From Guadua angustifolia (Eukaryota; Streptophyta; Magnoliopsida; Poales; Poaceae), in contig CM070517.1 in assembly GCA_036346375.1 (NCBI GenBank), positions 16,037,161 to 16,101,160 of the forward strand: a stretch of 64,000 nucleotides of DNA, read 5' to 3'. The translations under genes were made by a program, and so were the position numbers. Below, one piece after another: positions 47,956-59,109 of this stretch. Below the pieces are notes generated by a model, which saw nothing but the letters and a program-made list of their open reading frames with translations, searched no databases and was not told where the DNA came from. Positions within the stretch are counted from its first letter, which is position 1, and each line of letters opens with the position of its first letter.

Positions 47956-48183
47956 GGAGGTGGAAGGGCCTCCATATAAGTTTTCACCTGCCCCCCAAAA
48001 TACCGTAGGCCTACCTGTTGGTATCATCATTTCGATTTTAGAGTGAAAAAAACAAACCGTAAACCAAAAATCGATTCACATCAGAAACAAAAACCGAAAA
48101 ACTTTCGTTTGGTTACCCACCCCTACCGGAAAGGCGCCCAGGTGTGCGGCACGAGGGCAGCTGCCGCGCGAGTGGCATATCCC
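47956..48183. other. Spacer with an AACCGAAA-type transposon end
   Basis: 48010-48125 contains CAAACCGTAAACC, AAAACCGAAAAAC and ends GGTTACCCACCCCTACCG, the style of a plant hAT end. No partner end was found. Confidence 0.3.
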
Positions 48184-49644
48184 AGCTCACCCAAGGATTC
48201 AAATTTTATTTTGAACAAAATTTCGCTCACGGCTGAAATCCGAAATTTCGTCATTTTAGACGAAATCTGTTCAAAATTCAAAAAGAAAAATTCAAATCTG
48301 GTTTTTTTGCTACCGAAATTTCGGTCGAAATTTCTGAAATTTCGGCGAAATGGCACTGACAAAAAAAAATGGTTCTAACGATGTCAAAAAATTTTGAATT
48401 TTTTTGAAGGTTTCTGATACATCAGAGATGTTCTCATTAAATTTTAAAATGATTACAAAATCTAAGGAATTTTTAAAAATTCAAACATTGCTACTATCGT
48501 GATAAAACGCTGACCGACAAGTTTGAACAAAATAAAAATTAAAACAAACGAGGTTATAAAATTTTGAATTTTTTTGTGGATAGTCCTGACATATCTATAA
48601 TATTTTCATAAAATTTTTATATGATGATCAAATGTCATGAATTTATAAAAAATCAAACAGTGCTACTGTCCTGTTAAAATGCTTATCGGCAAATTTGAAT
48701 GAAATGAAAAATTGTGCAAACCATGTTATAAAATTTTGAAATTTTTTGTGGATAGTCCTGATATAGTATTAATGGTTATATAAAAGTTTTAGATAATTAT
48801 CATTTGTAAATAATTTTTGAAAATTCTGACAGTGCTACGTCCTAATAAAAGCTCGATGATTAATACATAGATTTGCTTTAGTAATAAAAAAAGGCTTAAA
48901 ATTTTTGTAAATTTTACAGAAGGTTGATAAGAAAATATTTAATATCTCATAAAAATTTTGAATCATGATCACACTTCAGTGAATTTATAAAATGCTTACA
49001 AGGCACAATACCATTTATGTTCTTTCTCTATTTGATTTTTGAAATATAATATAACAAATAAAGTTTAGTGCTTACATAGATTTGATTGAGTAAACAAAAA
49101 AGTTAATTTTTTTAAAAATTTATATAATAATACTGAGGCAATTATTAATCTCTCATAAAAATTTGAGATCATGATCACACTCAAGAAAATTTATAAAATT
49201 ATGACAAGGTAACTGTCTCAATTATGTTATTTTGTTTTTGATTTTTTAAAGATAACAAATGAACTTAAATTATTCTGAAAATTTTTCTGTATGATCCTAC
49301 ACTGCTTAAGATTGTATCATAAAATTTTTAGCTCATTATCAAGTTTGTAAAATTTTATAAAAATCTAACAGTGTTTCTGTCAAAATTTAAAAATATATCA
49401 AAAATTCATTTTTTCAAAAACTTTTTCATAGAGATCACTTTCCAGTCAAATCCGGCCCTAAAGTTCAAATTTCGGTCAAAATTCACGAAATTTCAGCGAA
49501 ATTTACCGAAATTTCCCCTAATTTCGTTTTTTACTATAGAATTTTTTTTAAAGAAAAAATTCGACCAGTAGTTTAGGTTTTATGGAGTTTAGAAATCTAA
49601 AATTTCAACGAAAATTCGACGAAATTTAATTCCCTGCGCTCACC
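48184..49644. mobile_element. Mutator-like non-autonomous element upstream of PP4
   Basis: The left end CAAGGATTCAAATTTTA (48192) and right end AAATTTAATTCCCTG (ending 49636) form an imperfect inverted repeat like that of the 219-bp element at 9499-9717. AGCTCACC (48184-48191) and CGCTCACC (49637-49644) flank it, 7 of 8 matching. Both subterminal zones are crowded with GAAATTTCGG-type motifs (48220-48355 and 49440-49630), and the centre is a diverged tandem array. No transposase is encoded. Confidence 0.7.
48370..49400. repeat. Diverged tandem array, period about 170-180 bp
   Basis: The phrase AAAATTTTGAATTTTTTTG followed by GATAGTCCTGA(C/T)AT recurs at about 48386, 48557 and 48733, with weaker copies near 48905, 49110 and 49275. 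Each copy also carries an AAACAGTGCTACTGTCCT-like block. There are five or six units; the last ones are strongly eroded. Confidence 0.7.
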
Positions 49645-49791
49645 GCCCCCAGTCCGGGTCACAGGGAAAACTACTATCCGGCAGCGGCAACCGAAAGCGA
49701 GGTAACCTTACCGGGCCCCACATGTCACCACGGCCCTCTCGCTCTCGAGTCTCGACTCTTCCCTCCTGCTCCACCTCCTAACCCTAGCATC

Positions 49792-49851
49792 TTCCAGAAG
49801 CAGCCGGGAGGGCGAGGTGCGCCCCGCGCTTCCAGAAGCTTCTAGAAGCTC
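49792..49851 (+). promoter_or_regulatory. Perfect heat-shock element in the PP4 leader
   Basis: 49830-49851 reads TTCCAGAAGCTTCTAGAAGC, giving four alternating TTC/GAA units at exact two-base spacing, the consensus bound by heat-shock factors. A further TTCCAGAAG is at 49792-49800. The element lies about 40-60 bases before the PP4 start codon, in the leader or just upstream of it. Use in vivo is inference. Confidence 0.55.
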
Positions 49852-49889
49852 GACGAGGGAGGTAGGAGGAGCAACGTCCGGAGGCGGCG

Positions 49890-52800
49890 ATGGGGACGTC
49901 GGATCTGGACCGGCAGATCGAGCAGCTGAAGCGGTGCGAGCCGCTGACGGAGGCGGAGGTGAAGGCGCTCTGCCTCAAGGCCATGGAAATCCTCGTCGAG
50001 GAGAGCAACGTCCAGCGTGTTGACGCCCCCGTCCTCCTCCATCTTCCTCTCCATCTCGGTTCGATTCCATGCGGTTTGGGCTCGATTTGGTGCGGAGCAT
50101 TGCGCCGCGATGTCTCGCTTGCGATTTGGGTGCTTACAAGCTGTACTGATGGCTGTTAAGGATTCGATTCCGTTGCGTTAGGTAGCTAGCTGAGCGCGTG
50201 CTTGTGATTGTGGTATGCTCTAGTTTGAATTGCGATTCTAGGGTTTGGTTGCTGATATGACAGATGCCTTGTATGATCATCTTCTGGGTGCTGGTTTTTG
50301 TGGAAATAGTTGTTATTCTTGTCGGATGGTCAAGGAAAATGCTGTAATGCGTATGCTTGGCTGGTTTTGCTTATGCATTGAGTATTCCTCTTTTTATTGG
50401 GAGGCCCATGTGGTTCTTCGTGATGCTGTTGTAGTCCGTTGTTCGGCTTGGATTGCGGTGTTGTGCAGGCAACCTCACGATTTGGGTAGTTAATGTCATC
50501 TATGTTCTTGCTTGTCTGTCTACTTGTTGAAGTGGTCGGCTGTGCTTGGATAATCAATGGTTGGTGGAAGGGTGTAAGTTCCCATGATATATTGACTGCT
50601 GAGGCCTTTTGCACTTCCCTCCGTGTGTGATGCTCTGGGTTTTGTTTGATCTAAGAAATTTGCGTCTTTTTTGCTTTTGAGGAAATTGTCGAGTTGTGCC
50701 GTAATATGTGTCATTGTCGTGCATATGTTGTGAACTTTTGTACATTTCAATTTGTTGTTGTGTGTGTTTGGGTGATTTTTTTTTGGGGGTGAGTTGCTGA
50801 ATTGGTTGATTTGACAGCAACTGTTGAAACTAGAAAAGGTAGTAATCTGTTGAGTGTTGATATGTTAACTGCCTGTTATAGTAGGCTTAATGGAATCCTT
50901 GTAATCGACTTATTTTTTTGTGAATTGCTGACAACCATACCTTTTCTGTAATGTCTGGAAGATTCCTTATGTGAGGCTTCTTGTTCACTTATTTCTTTGA
51001 GGAAATGGTACCTTTGTTTAATGTAATACAACCATTCGGTGCAGCATACCTGTGTTTCGCAGAAACATTTGCTTTGCCAGAACAAAACCAAACCAGTGCT
51101 CTTTCCCCTTGCTTGTAAATAACTCTCTCTCTCTTACACACACACACACACTTCAAAGTGAGTTCCATGAAAAATTTAATCGAAGTCCACTTTTTATAGC
51201 ATAATTTGTGTATATACTCATTTTACATATGGAAAAAAGATATATAGCAAAAATAAAGGGCTCTGATGAAATTTTTTTAAATCATATAAAGAATTATAAC
51301 ACATTCGTTTAAATAGTATATTAGAAGTGGGAGTATGTACTCCCAAGAGTACGGAAAAGGCTTCACACACACATATATACATATACATATAGTATAATTA
51401 CATTCTATTTCAGTAATAAAAAGTTTCAAGCTAGGATGCTCGGATATGTCGATACGCTTATACTACGATATGCTATTTCCCCAAAAACACCTTACAGCGA
51501 AATATGTGTATATATATGTAATAAAAATGAAATAATAGATAAACATACATGAGATATGGTAAATAAACATAAAAGAGACAATAACAAAGAAGCACTTCTA
51601 TTCCTGCCAGCCGCAGCTATATGTTTTGCCTCCTAGGCGCTTTTGCCCTCACCAGCTTTTGGCTGCCGCTAGCTACGTAGGAGTATACCATACTACTATA
51701 GTCAAAAGGGAAGAAGAGTACAAGTGGGAGGACTTACCATGCGTCAGGACCAGTAGCACCGTCATGTTGGTAGGGAGAGGGGTGCCACGTGCCACTCTCT
51801 ATAGGGGGGAGAGGAATGTTGGCGTGGGAGTTCGGGGGAAGAGAGGAGCAAGGGCGGTGGTGTAGGTAGTTAGAAGGGACCGTGGGATGGGAATAAACGA
51901 TTCCAATGACTCCTTCTGAGTTAGTAGAGGTATTATGGTTGAGAACAATCAGGCAAATGTTAGAGAAGTATTGGGAATTATTATTTTGTTTTTGAAAAAT
52001 AGGAAATTAACCGATACGGGCAGGATACGAGATCCGACCGTATCTGATACGGATCCGGTACCAATACACCAGTTTTCTGAAGTATCTAAGTAACATAGAT
52101 TTCCGTGCTGGCCAATGTTCTTTCTAGCAATATTGATCATGTCAAATTGAATGAAATCGTCTGATGAATATGTTGATACAACTAATATTTGATACTCTGT
52201 TTCATATGGTAAGTCCTAGCTCCTGGCACAAGCATTAGATGTATGCTAAAATGACCAAATTTAACCCTATTTAATGTGTATTGGCACACAATAAAGAATT
52301 ATTTATGGGCATGTTGCAGGTAAGTGAGGGGTATTGGATGGAAGGAACAGTAAATTTAAGGTAAAGTGAATTTTAATGTTAAACAAACTTAGGAGTCTAG
52401 AATGACATATAATGTGAAATGGAGGGGTATTTGATAACACAATAACTTATCAGTCCAATGCTGGTAGGGTAACCGGTATCCTGACTTCATGCTAGAATTA
52501 TATTGATTGTGACCGCTGCTCAATAACCAGAAATAGCCGGTTATTGCATTGCCCATTTGCAACTGGATAAGACTTGCATCATGTGCTTGCTTTAGGGCCA
52601 TAAATTGTTATTTGAACTCCAGACATTTAATTTGTTGCAGAAAATTTGCATTGGATTCTTGTTAATAACAAGTTACTGGTTCATATACATAAAGCAAATA
52701 AATTTTTTTATTGTTGGATTGATATATCAAATAATTGTGATTACAGAAAAGTATTATTTTGCCTTTTGCACTCAGATATGTGGAGATATTCATGGACAAT

Positions 52801-55800
52801 TCTATGACATGAAAGAACTGTTCAAAGTTGGAGGTGACTGCCCAAAGACGAACTATTTGTTCCTTGGAGATTTTGTTGATCGAGGATTTTATTCTGTTGA
52901 AACATTTTTGCTTCTTTTGGCCTTAAAGGTAAATGCTGTTGATACCATTAATTTTTTTGGCTTATCTACTTATTTGTGCCTTTCAGTGTTTACTGATGCC
53001 ATTGTTGTAAAAAACGGTAACCAGCACTTGTTGGGTCACCCCTGCCTAGTAGTGACTATACGGCCTAACCGGCTGATTATACAGGAACAGGTAAGGCACC
53101 TGTTCATTGTATACATCCTGGTATATGGCCTAGTAAACATGTTTTTAGAACAATGGCTGATGCTTAGCTTGCTATCATGATGATGTCTATATAACTTCTT
53201 TTGTTAGAATGATCACACATGGCTATATGTGACTATAATTTTTGTAAAATTCGTAGCTAGGATTGGGGCAAACATGTTAATAACTTCTTTTGCATCTGAT
53301 TTATGTATTGAATGGCAATCAACGAGCCTGTTGCTGTTAACTGTGAACTTGTTGTTAGCCTATTGTGGACATAGGCCAGGCAGCAGCAGCACATGCATGC
53401 CGGGGCAGGATGAGACCAATACTAGTGGCCAGACGGCAAGATGTCCAGGAGGAAATTGGTGACCAGGTTGGAGACCAGGGAGAAGAATATGAAGATTGCA
53501 GAGTCGGTTAGGAATTAAAGTCCATTGGTTAGGAGAGAGAGTATAGGAGTGGAAGTTAATTTGTAAGCTTGTAGGAAAGTATTATAATTGGAGTCCAGAA
53601 AGGAGGCAAAGCATGTCCTCTATATAAAGGTGCATTGTATCTCTGTTTAAGGCAAGCAAGAACAATGATTTAGCCTTCTCTCCCAAAAGTTCTCTCATCC
53701 CAGTCTATGTCTATCCCTCTCCTCTAGAAACCCTATTCTCCTTCAAGCCATGCTGTCTGACCATCTTCTACATGATAGTTATTCCGATGTAGGTTTACAT
53801 CATATTCATTATAGTGAATAGTGATGGAAAGGAATTGGTATTATGGTGACCCTTGTAGGAGTTGTTTTCTTGCTACACCTCTCATGGCACTGTTTGGTTC
53901 ATGGCCACAATAAAGTACAGTGTGAAAAGTGTGGCAAAGAAAGTGTCTGCATGTCGACATTTTTTGCCTTAAGAAATGTAACCTGGCATGGCGTACCACA
54001 TTTCTATGAAGGGTGACTATCAACCAAATGACCCTGAAGATTGTTAGCTATATCCTATATATACAGCTTCTATCATTAAATTGTGATGCCTAGCTTCGGA
54101 GTGTAAATGTTGCTAAGCAGCAAGGTGCCTAGCCTGCTTCAGAATTGACGAAGGCCACATAAGTTGTACTGTGTTCAGCACTAAAAAGGCCACCTAAGTC
54201 AGCACAACACAACATCTTAGTGGATGATAGAAATGCTTAATAAACTCTTGGTTTTTAACTTTTTATTTTCTGGGAGTCCTTATGACTTGTCAAGATTTTT
54301 TTATGCCATTCATGTTGGTTGCTTTCATTACAATTTCCTAACCCAACTTTAGCTACAGTATCTCAAAAATTTCTCTTTCAAGTTATAACTTCATGCCATT
54401 TAATTTCCCGTCCTTACTGTTATGATCAAATTATCTTCAGGTTAGGTATCCAGATCGTATAACTTTAATACGAGGAAATCATGAGAGCAGACAGATCACA
54501 CAAGTGAGGAACCTTATCAAGCTGGATATCCTACACTGATGCCACAAAAAATTATCATTTATTCTTTGATCTCATGCATGTGCTACAGGTTTATGGCTTC
54601 TATGATGAGTGTCTTCGTAAATATGGCTCGGTCAATGTCTGGAGATATTGCACAGATATATTCGACTATTTAAGGCAATATTCTTATGTTGCTTTTATTT
54701 TGAATCCAGTAATACTGCTAGTCTACTGCTGTGCTTCTTTAAATGAAAATATATAAGATCTGATGGCAGCTCTACTTGTTCTTCTCAGTTTGTCTGCACT
54801 TATTGAGAACAAAATTTTTAGTGTCCACGGAGGCCTTTCTCCTGCTATTACGACACTCGATCAGGTAATTCTCCAATTTTATTTTTTGTAGTTCAGATGT
54901 CATATTTCTATTATTGATTTATCATGTGCCTCCTACAGATAAGAGTAATAGATCGCAAGCAAGAAGTACCTCATGATGGGGCCATGTGTGACCTTCTTTG
55001 GTCTGATCCAGAGGATGCTGTAGATGGTTGGGGATTAAGTCCTCGGGGTGCAGGATTCCTCTTTGGTGGGAATGTTGTTTCTTCATTTAACCACTCAAAC
55101 AACATAGATTATATTTGCCGTGCTCATCAACTAGTCATGGAAGGGTTTAAGTGGATGTTCAATAACAAGATTGTTACTGTATGGTCTGCTCCTAATTACT
55201 GCTACAGGTACTTGAATAATTGGCTAATACAATAATTTTCTTTTGATGTATGATTATGAATTCTATAGATTCTAGCTGTTGACACTTGACAGTACCCAGA
55301 TGGTTCATCTGTAGACTGTCACTGTGTAGGGGCTTTACTGAAGCCATAAAAGATTAATGCAATAAGATGTTCTACATTTTACCACTAGTTCAAAGCTGTT
55401 AATTCCTGTAAGCCACAACTATTTACTGTCTCTGTTGTTGGGATGCTGCTTTGTATGTAATTATGTTTGGGCTGCTCTGTACACTATTTTGAGTGCATTT
55501 GATGAAAATTAGAAGTCCTGAAGTTTGAGATGATGCTTTTGCAAAATTTTACTACATGCAGAACTTCACTAATTCTGCTGTAATTCTTCTGGTAGCTCCT
55601 GTGTGCAATGTATATAAAAATATTATAATGATTTTGATTTTGGAGGTCATTTAAGATGAATTTTTACTGAGTGTGATGTTTTTTTTCAACGGTTTATTTC
55701 TCAGCATGATGATCTTAGATGGCTATGTTGTATTTTTCTCTTCACATTATTTCTACCTCTTTCTAAGTTGCCTGATTTATAGGTGTGGCAATGTCGCTGC

Positions 55801-56010
55801 AATCCTAGAGCTTGATGAGAACCTGAATAAGCAGTTCCGCGTATTTGAAGCTGCTCCACATGTTTGTGCTCACAACCTTTGCCATTACCTTCCTAATTTG
55901 TTGTACCTGTTTTGAACATCAGATCTGTTAGCATCTAATTTGTTCATCTGTGCCTTTAGGAATCAAGAGGTGTTCCTGCAAAGAGACCCGCGCCAGACTA
56001 CTTTCTGTGA
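49890..56010 (+). CDS. PPX: Protein phosphatase 4 catalytic subunit (PP-X)
   Basis: Metal-dependent Ser/Thr phosphatase of the PPP family, catalytic partner of PP4 regulatory subunits. Exons: 49890-50030 (probable donor), 52776-52928, 54441-54503, 54589-54674, 54789-54864, 54939-55207, 55783-55861, 55960-56010, giving 305 residues. Motifs: N-terminal SDLDRQIEQLKRCEPL, metal-binding GDIHG, GDFVDRG and RGNHES, then SVHGGLSP, the substrate loop SAPNYCYRCGN, and the C-terminal PDYFL whose last Leu is carboxymethylated in this family. Intron 4 begins AAG|GCAATA, a GC-AG boundary. The exon 1 donor is poor (CCC|GTCCTC), and using it drops the Val-Thr normally found just before ICGDIHG. The penultimate exon ends in His (AAPH) before ESRG. 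Otherwise intact, and by family a conserved housekeeping gene. Confidence 0.92.
51420..52095. mobile_element. Possible transposon in PP4 intron 1
   Basis: The left part has GATGCTCGGATATGTCGATA (51438) and the right part CCGTATCTGATACGGATCCG (52036) ending in GAAGTATCTAAGTAACATAG. Read inversely the two ends share GATAC/GGATA motifs. This suggests a non-autonomous element with degenerate ends, but no target duplication was found. Confidence 0.3.
53370..53790 (+). mobile_element. Possible solo LTR in PP4 intron 2
   Basis: Purine-rich sequence up to about 53610 is followed by a core promoter CTCTATATAAAGGTGC (53619-53634). A C/T-rich leader with CTCTCCTCTAGAAACCCTAT comes next, in the layout of a short copia LTR. 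The ends and target duplication are not resolved, and no primer-binding site or coding sequence adjoins it. Confidence 0.35.
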
Positions 56011-59000
56011 GGCTGCACGTTCCACACGCGACTTACTGCCTGTCCATGCTCTCGAGCACTGGCAGATAGGTCTTGCATGCTCCCCATGTTCTCATACATG
56101 CTGTTCAAGTATCTAGCCAGGAGGTGCTTTCGGGATGTATAAATGGATTGTTCTGTACCATCCAGGTCTATTATTTGCAACAAAGTTGATGTCAGTGTCC
56201 AGTTTTTCCCAGAATAGCTCCCATTTGAGCTTGAGAGAATGCCTCTGTGAAGGGAGTGGTCTAGATGAAGCGCCACTCTGGGATTTCTTGGGTGTGCGTC
56301 AGTACATGATGTAAAATTTTGATGCCAACCCCTTCATCCCCATGGAATCCATTGCTAGAATCTAGAATGATTCGCAAATGGTGTGCCTGAGTATCTATTG
56401 TTGCATTGCAAATGTAGGAAATTTTGTAGTTGGCATTTGCGTGAAGTTGTTCTGACTAAGCATACCGTGAAGGTATCGATTGCCATCAGTACAAGCTTTG
56501 GAATGTCAGTATGTGATGGTTGTAATGTTGTGGAAAAGTTGCAACTTACAACTGCTTCCATTCTCTTCTAGCTCGTCTCTTCCCAATCTGTTTGCTTAGT
56601 TTTTCTTAGAGCTCTTTTAGTACAAATCTTTGTTCATTTTGATCTAATGGATCAGATTAGCTAGAATTAATTTGTACTTTCTATAGTAGTAGAAATACCT
56701 TTAACAAATCAACGGTTAGGGTTAGACTTTCTTCGAGTCACCATATACTATTATTATAATGAACATTAAAATTTCTCTCTTCTTAAAGCCCACTTCTTCA
56801 GTTTAGGGCGTTGAAAACAGTACAATACTCACCTGCACGTTTTTCAGTTGATCTTTACTTTTTGTTCTGTGTATGCAATTTAACGCAATCTCTGTTGCCC
56901 ATATCGTTACGTGAGCTGTTTTGAGGATTATTCCTCGTGCTGTTTTTAGACAGATAAGGGACGGGAACCATACGCTGCTTGCCAAACAAAAAAAAAATGT
57001 TACGCTAGTGCTCTATGATTGGACCGCAATGCACGTTATCAGCATCAGCAGAATCTATTTACGTTTAGTGGCGTGCTCGTTCGACGCGGAGGAGGCACGC
57101 TGTCAGACGGCATCCTTTGAACACTCGTCCAGTCCTCCACAACGTAGGTTTTTAACATTTGGCTCCCTGTTCTCAGCGAATTTCCAGCATTGCCTTCTCA
57201 ACTCAGTCAGGTTGTACGAGCTCAGCCAGACTGATGGGAGCTAGGTAAGTGGATGCAAGGAGATGCACAGATATGATGTTTGGTTGCCTAAAGGAAAATG
57301 AGATGAACCAAATTCAAAAGAGTGATAAATAAATTTTAAAAATCTGATTTTTTTTTCAGCATGTAGTATTTGAACCTATGGTGCTATTTTTTTTTTGTTT
57401 CATTCAATTTGGGTATCGTTTAAATTTTTAATAAATTCCGAAAAAAGAAATAAATTAGAAAAACAAAAAATTAAATCTTTTTAATTTTATATGGCAAGTG
57501 TGGTCTAGTTTTGTTCAAAAAAATGCAAGGAACATGCAGGTAAAATCGGTTTAATGATCGGAGATAATAATAAAAAGATATTAGCAAAAAAAGAAAAAAT
57601 TAGATGGTATATTGCCTAATAACTACATGCACAGCTAGCAATGCATACTGTGTGGTGCAGTGCAGGTCGCCGGCCAGTGGGCCATTTCGCGTGGAACACA
57701 AATCCATCATCGTTGCACCACTAGAAACGTCAATTTTGGTCGTTTCCCCAGAATCAGGCTGTAGGGGAATCTTGCATTTGCAGAGCCAAGTTTAAAACTA
57801 GATGCAGTCAACCAAACATAAGAAAAAAAAGAAAAATTTTGTATCTATTGATGCAAATATATGTGTATGCAGCTAACCAAACAGCTCCTTAGAGGTACCA
57901 ATACTGTGGAGCAGACTATGTAGATGACGAGCCCTCCCAACATTATAGATGAATGGGGCTTGGGCCTTGCAGTTTTTTTTTTTTGGGGATGAAGTTCCCT
58001 TACATAATATGCATGCATCTTGCAGAAAATGCCAAGTATCTTCTGCTCAAGGCCAGCACATTATTTTTTTTAAAAAAATATTTCTTATTTAATGCTCTTG
58101 GTCTGATGAAACGGCTTGTAATGGATCCTTAGAATTAGCAGCATAGCGGAGCTCTTTTAAATTTTGAGATGGCAAGAGACTGAAGTGCTTCCCATGAAGG
58201 TTTGTGGGTACATTACTCTCTAGAAAAGAGAAAAAAATTGCCTTCATGTGCAGCTAGATTACTCTTGCGATTTGCTCATTTATGTGCTCAATTGAAATGA
58301 AAAGCTCCTGCGATTTGCTTATTTATGTACTCAATTGTCACGAAAAACGTCTGTGATTTGCCCATTTTTATACTCGTCTCATGAAATGAACCAGTGGTTT
58401 ATAGTCATGCTGTTTATTGGTACTTCAGTGAAGGCATACGATGATTTAATTGACTTACACTCCTTTTCCAGATTTTAGGGTGTACATGGTTAGTGCGAGA
58501 TTGAAAAGGAAATGCAAGTTTGATGTGTCAGCAGAGAGGGAACTTCCATCGTCATGTTCTCCCACAGGCCGGTTAGTTCTTCTCTCCATTCTCTTTGCAT
58601 TTGCTTCTTGATTGGTTTAACGAGTATTTCTATTATTGTTCCAATCTGGGTTTCTATTATTATTATTCCATTTTCGCATTTCAACACTAAGATCCTGTAA
58701 ATGCAAGTTCTCCCTGAAATGTAGATTTTGTCGCTAAAATGACAAGCACATGTTGTACTCCAACATGGCACTACATCTAAAATTACTCTATTAGTTATGT
58801 TCTGTTGTACACCATGGCGCTTTTTTCCTTTTGTAATTTTTGTTCAAAACTCATGAGTCATTGTTTGTTTTCTTAAAATGAGCGATTTCCATTTATATTG
58901 CCATCCAGATATAGGACTAGGAGCTAATAGGGCATATTGCTTCGAGAGAAAATACAAATAGGTTTGAATTTACTTATTCTTTTGGTATAGACACTGGGTA

Positions 59001-59109
59001 CAGCACCACCGGTTGTGTTTTCTTCTGTGGTTCTGATGCTTTCCCTGGAAGCAGCACTACAGGAGCCAACAACCACACCATGTAGAAAAGGGAAACAAGA
59101 AAATAGCGG
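56011..59109. other. PP4 3' region and intergenic sequence
   Basis: The first ~600 bases are the probable 3' untranslated region of PP4. Beyond that no ORF has a recognisable domain. Several A- or T-runs occur (56985, 57350, 57970), with a short duplicated phrase on the theme GCGATTTGCTCATTTATGTG at 58268, 58312 and 58352. A short open segment at 58480-58580 was not identifiable. Confidence 0.45.

Larger units (their letters stand above)
44645..47960 (+). mobile_element. ZMYM-type hAT transposon, right end lost
   Basis: The left terminus CAGGCCCGGCCCTGGGGGGG (44640-44660) followed by GGGCGCCCACCTAGGGCCCC is typical of hAT elements that encode TTF/ZMYM-type transposases. The transposase remnant (45224-47740) follows on the plus strand. 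No inverse of the GC-rich terminus is seen downstream, and the sequence ends in a microsatellite at 47883-47955, so the right end is probably lost. 44516-44640 just before it is plain spacer. Confidence 0.75.

Noticed and set aside
52605..53180. 191-residue ORF as a separate phosphatase-like gene
   Set aside because: It is PP4 exon 2 read through its flanking introns; only 52776-52928 is coding.
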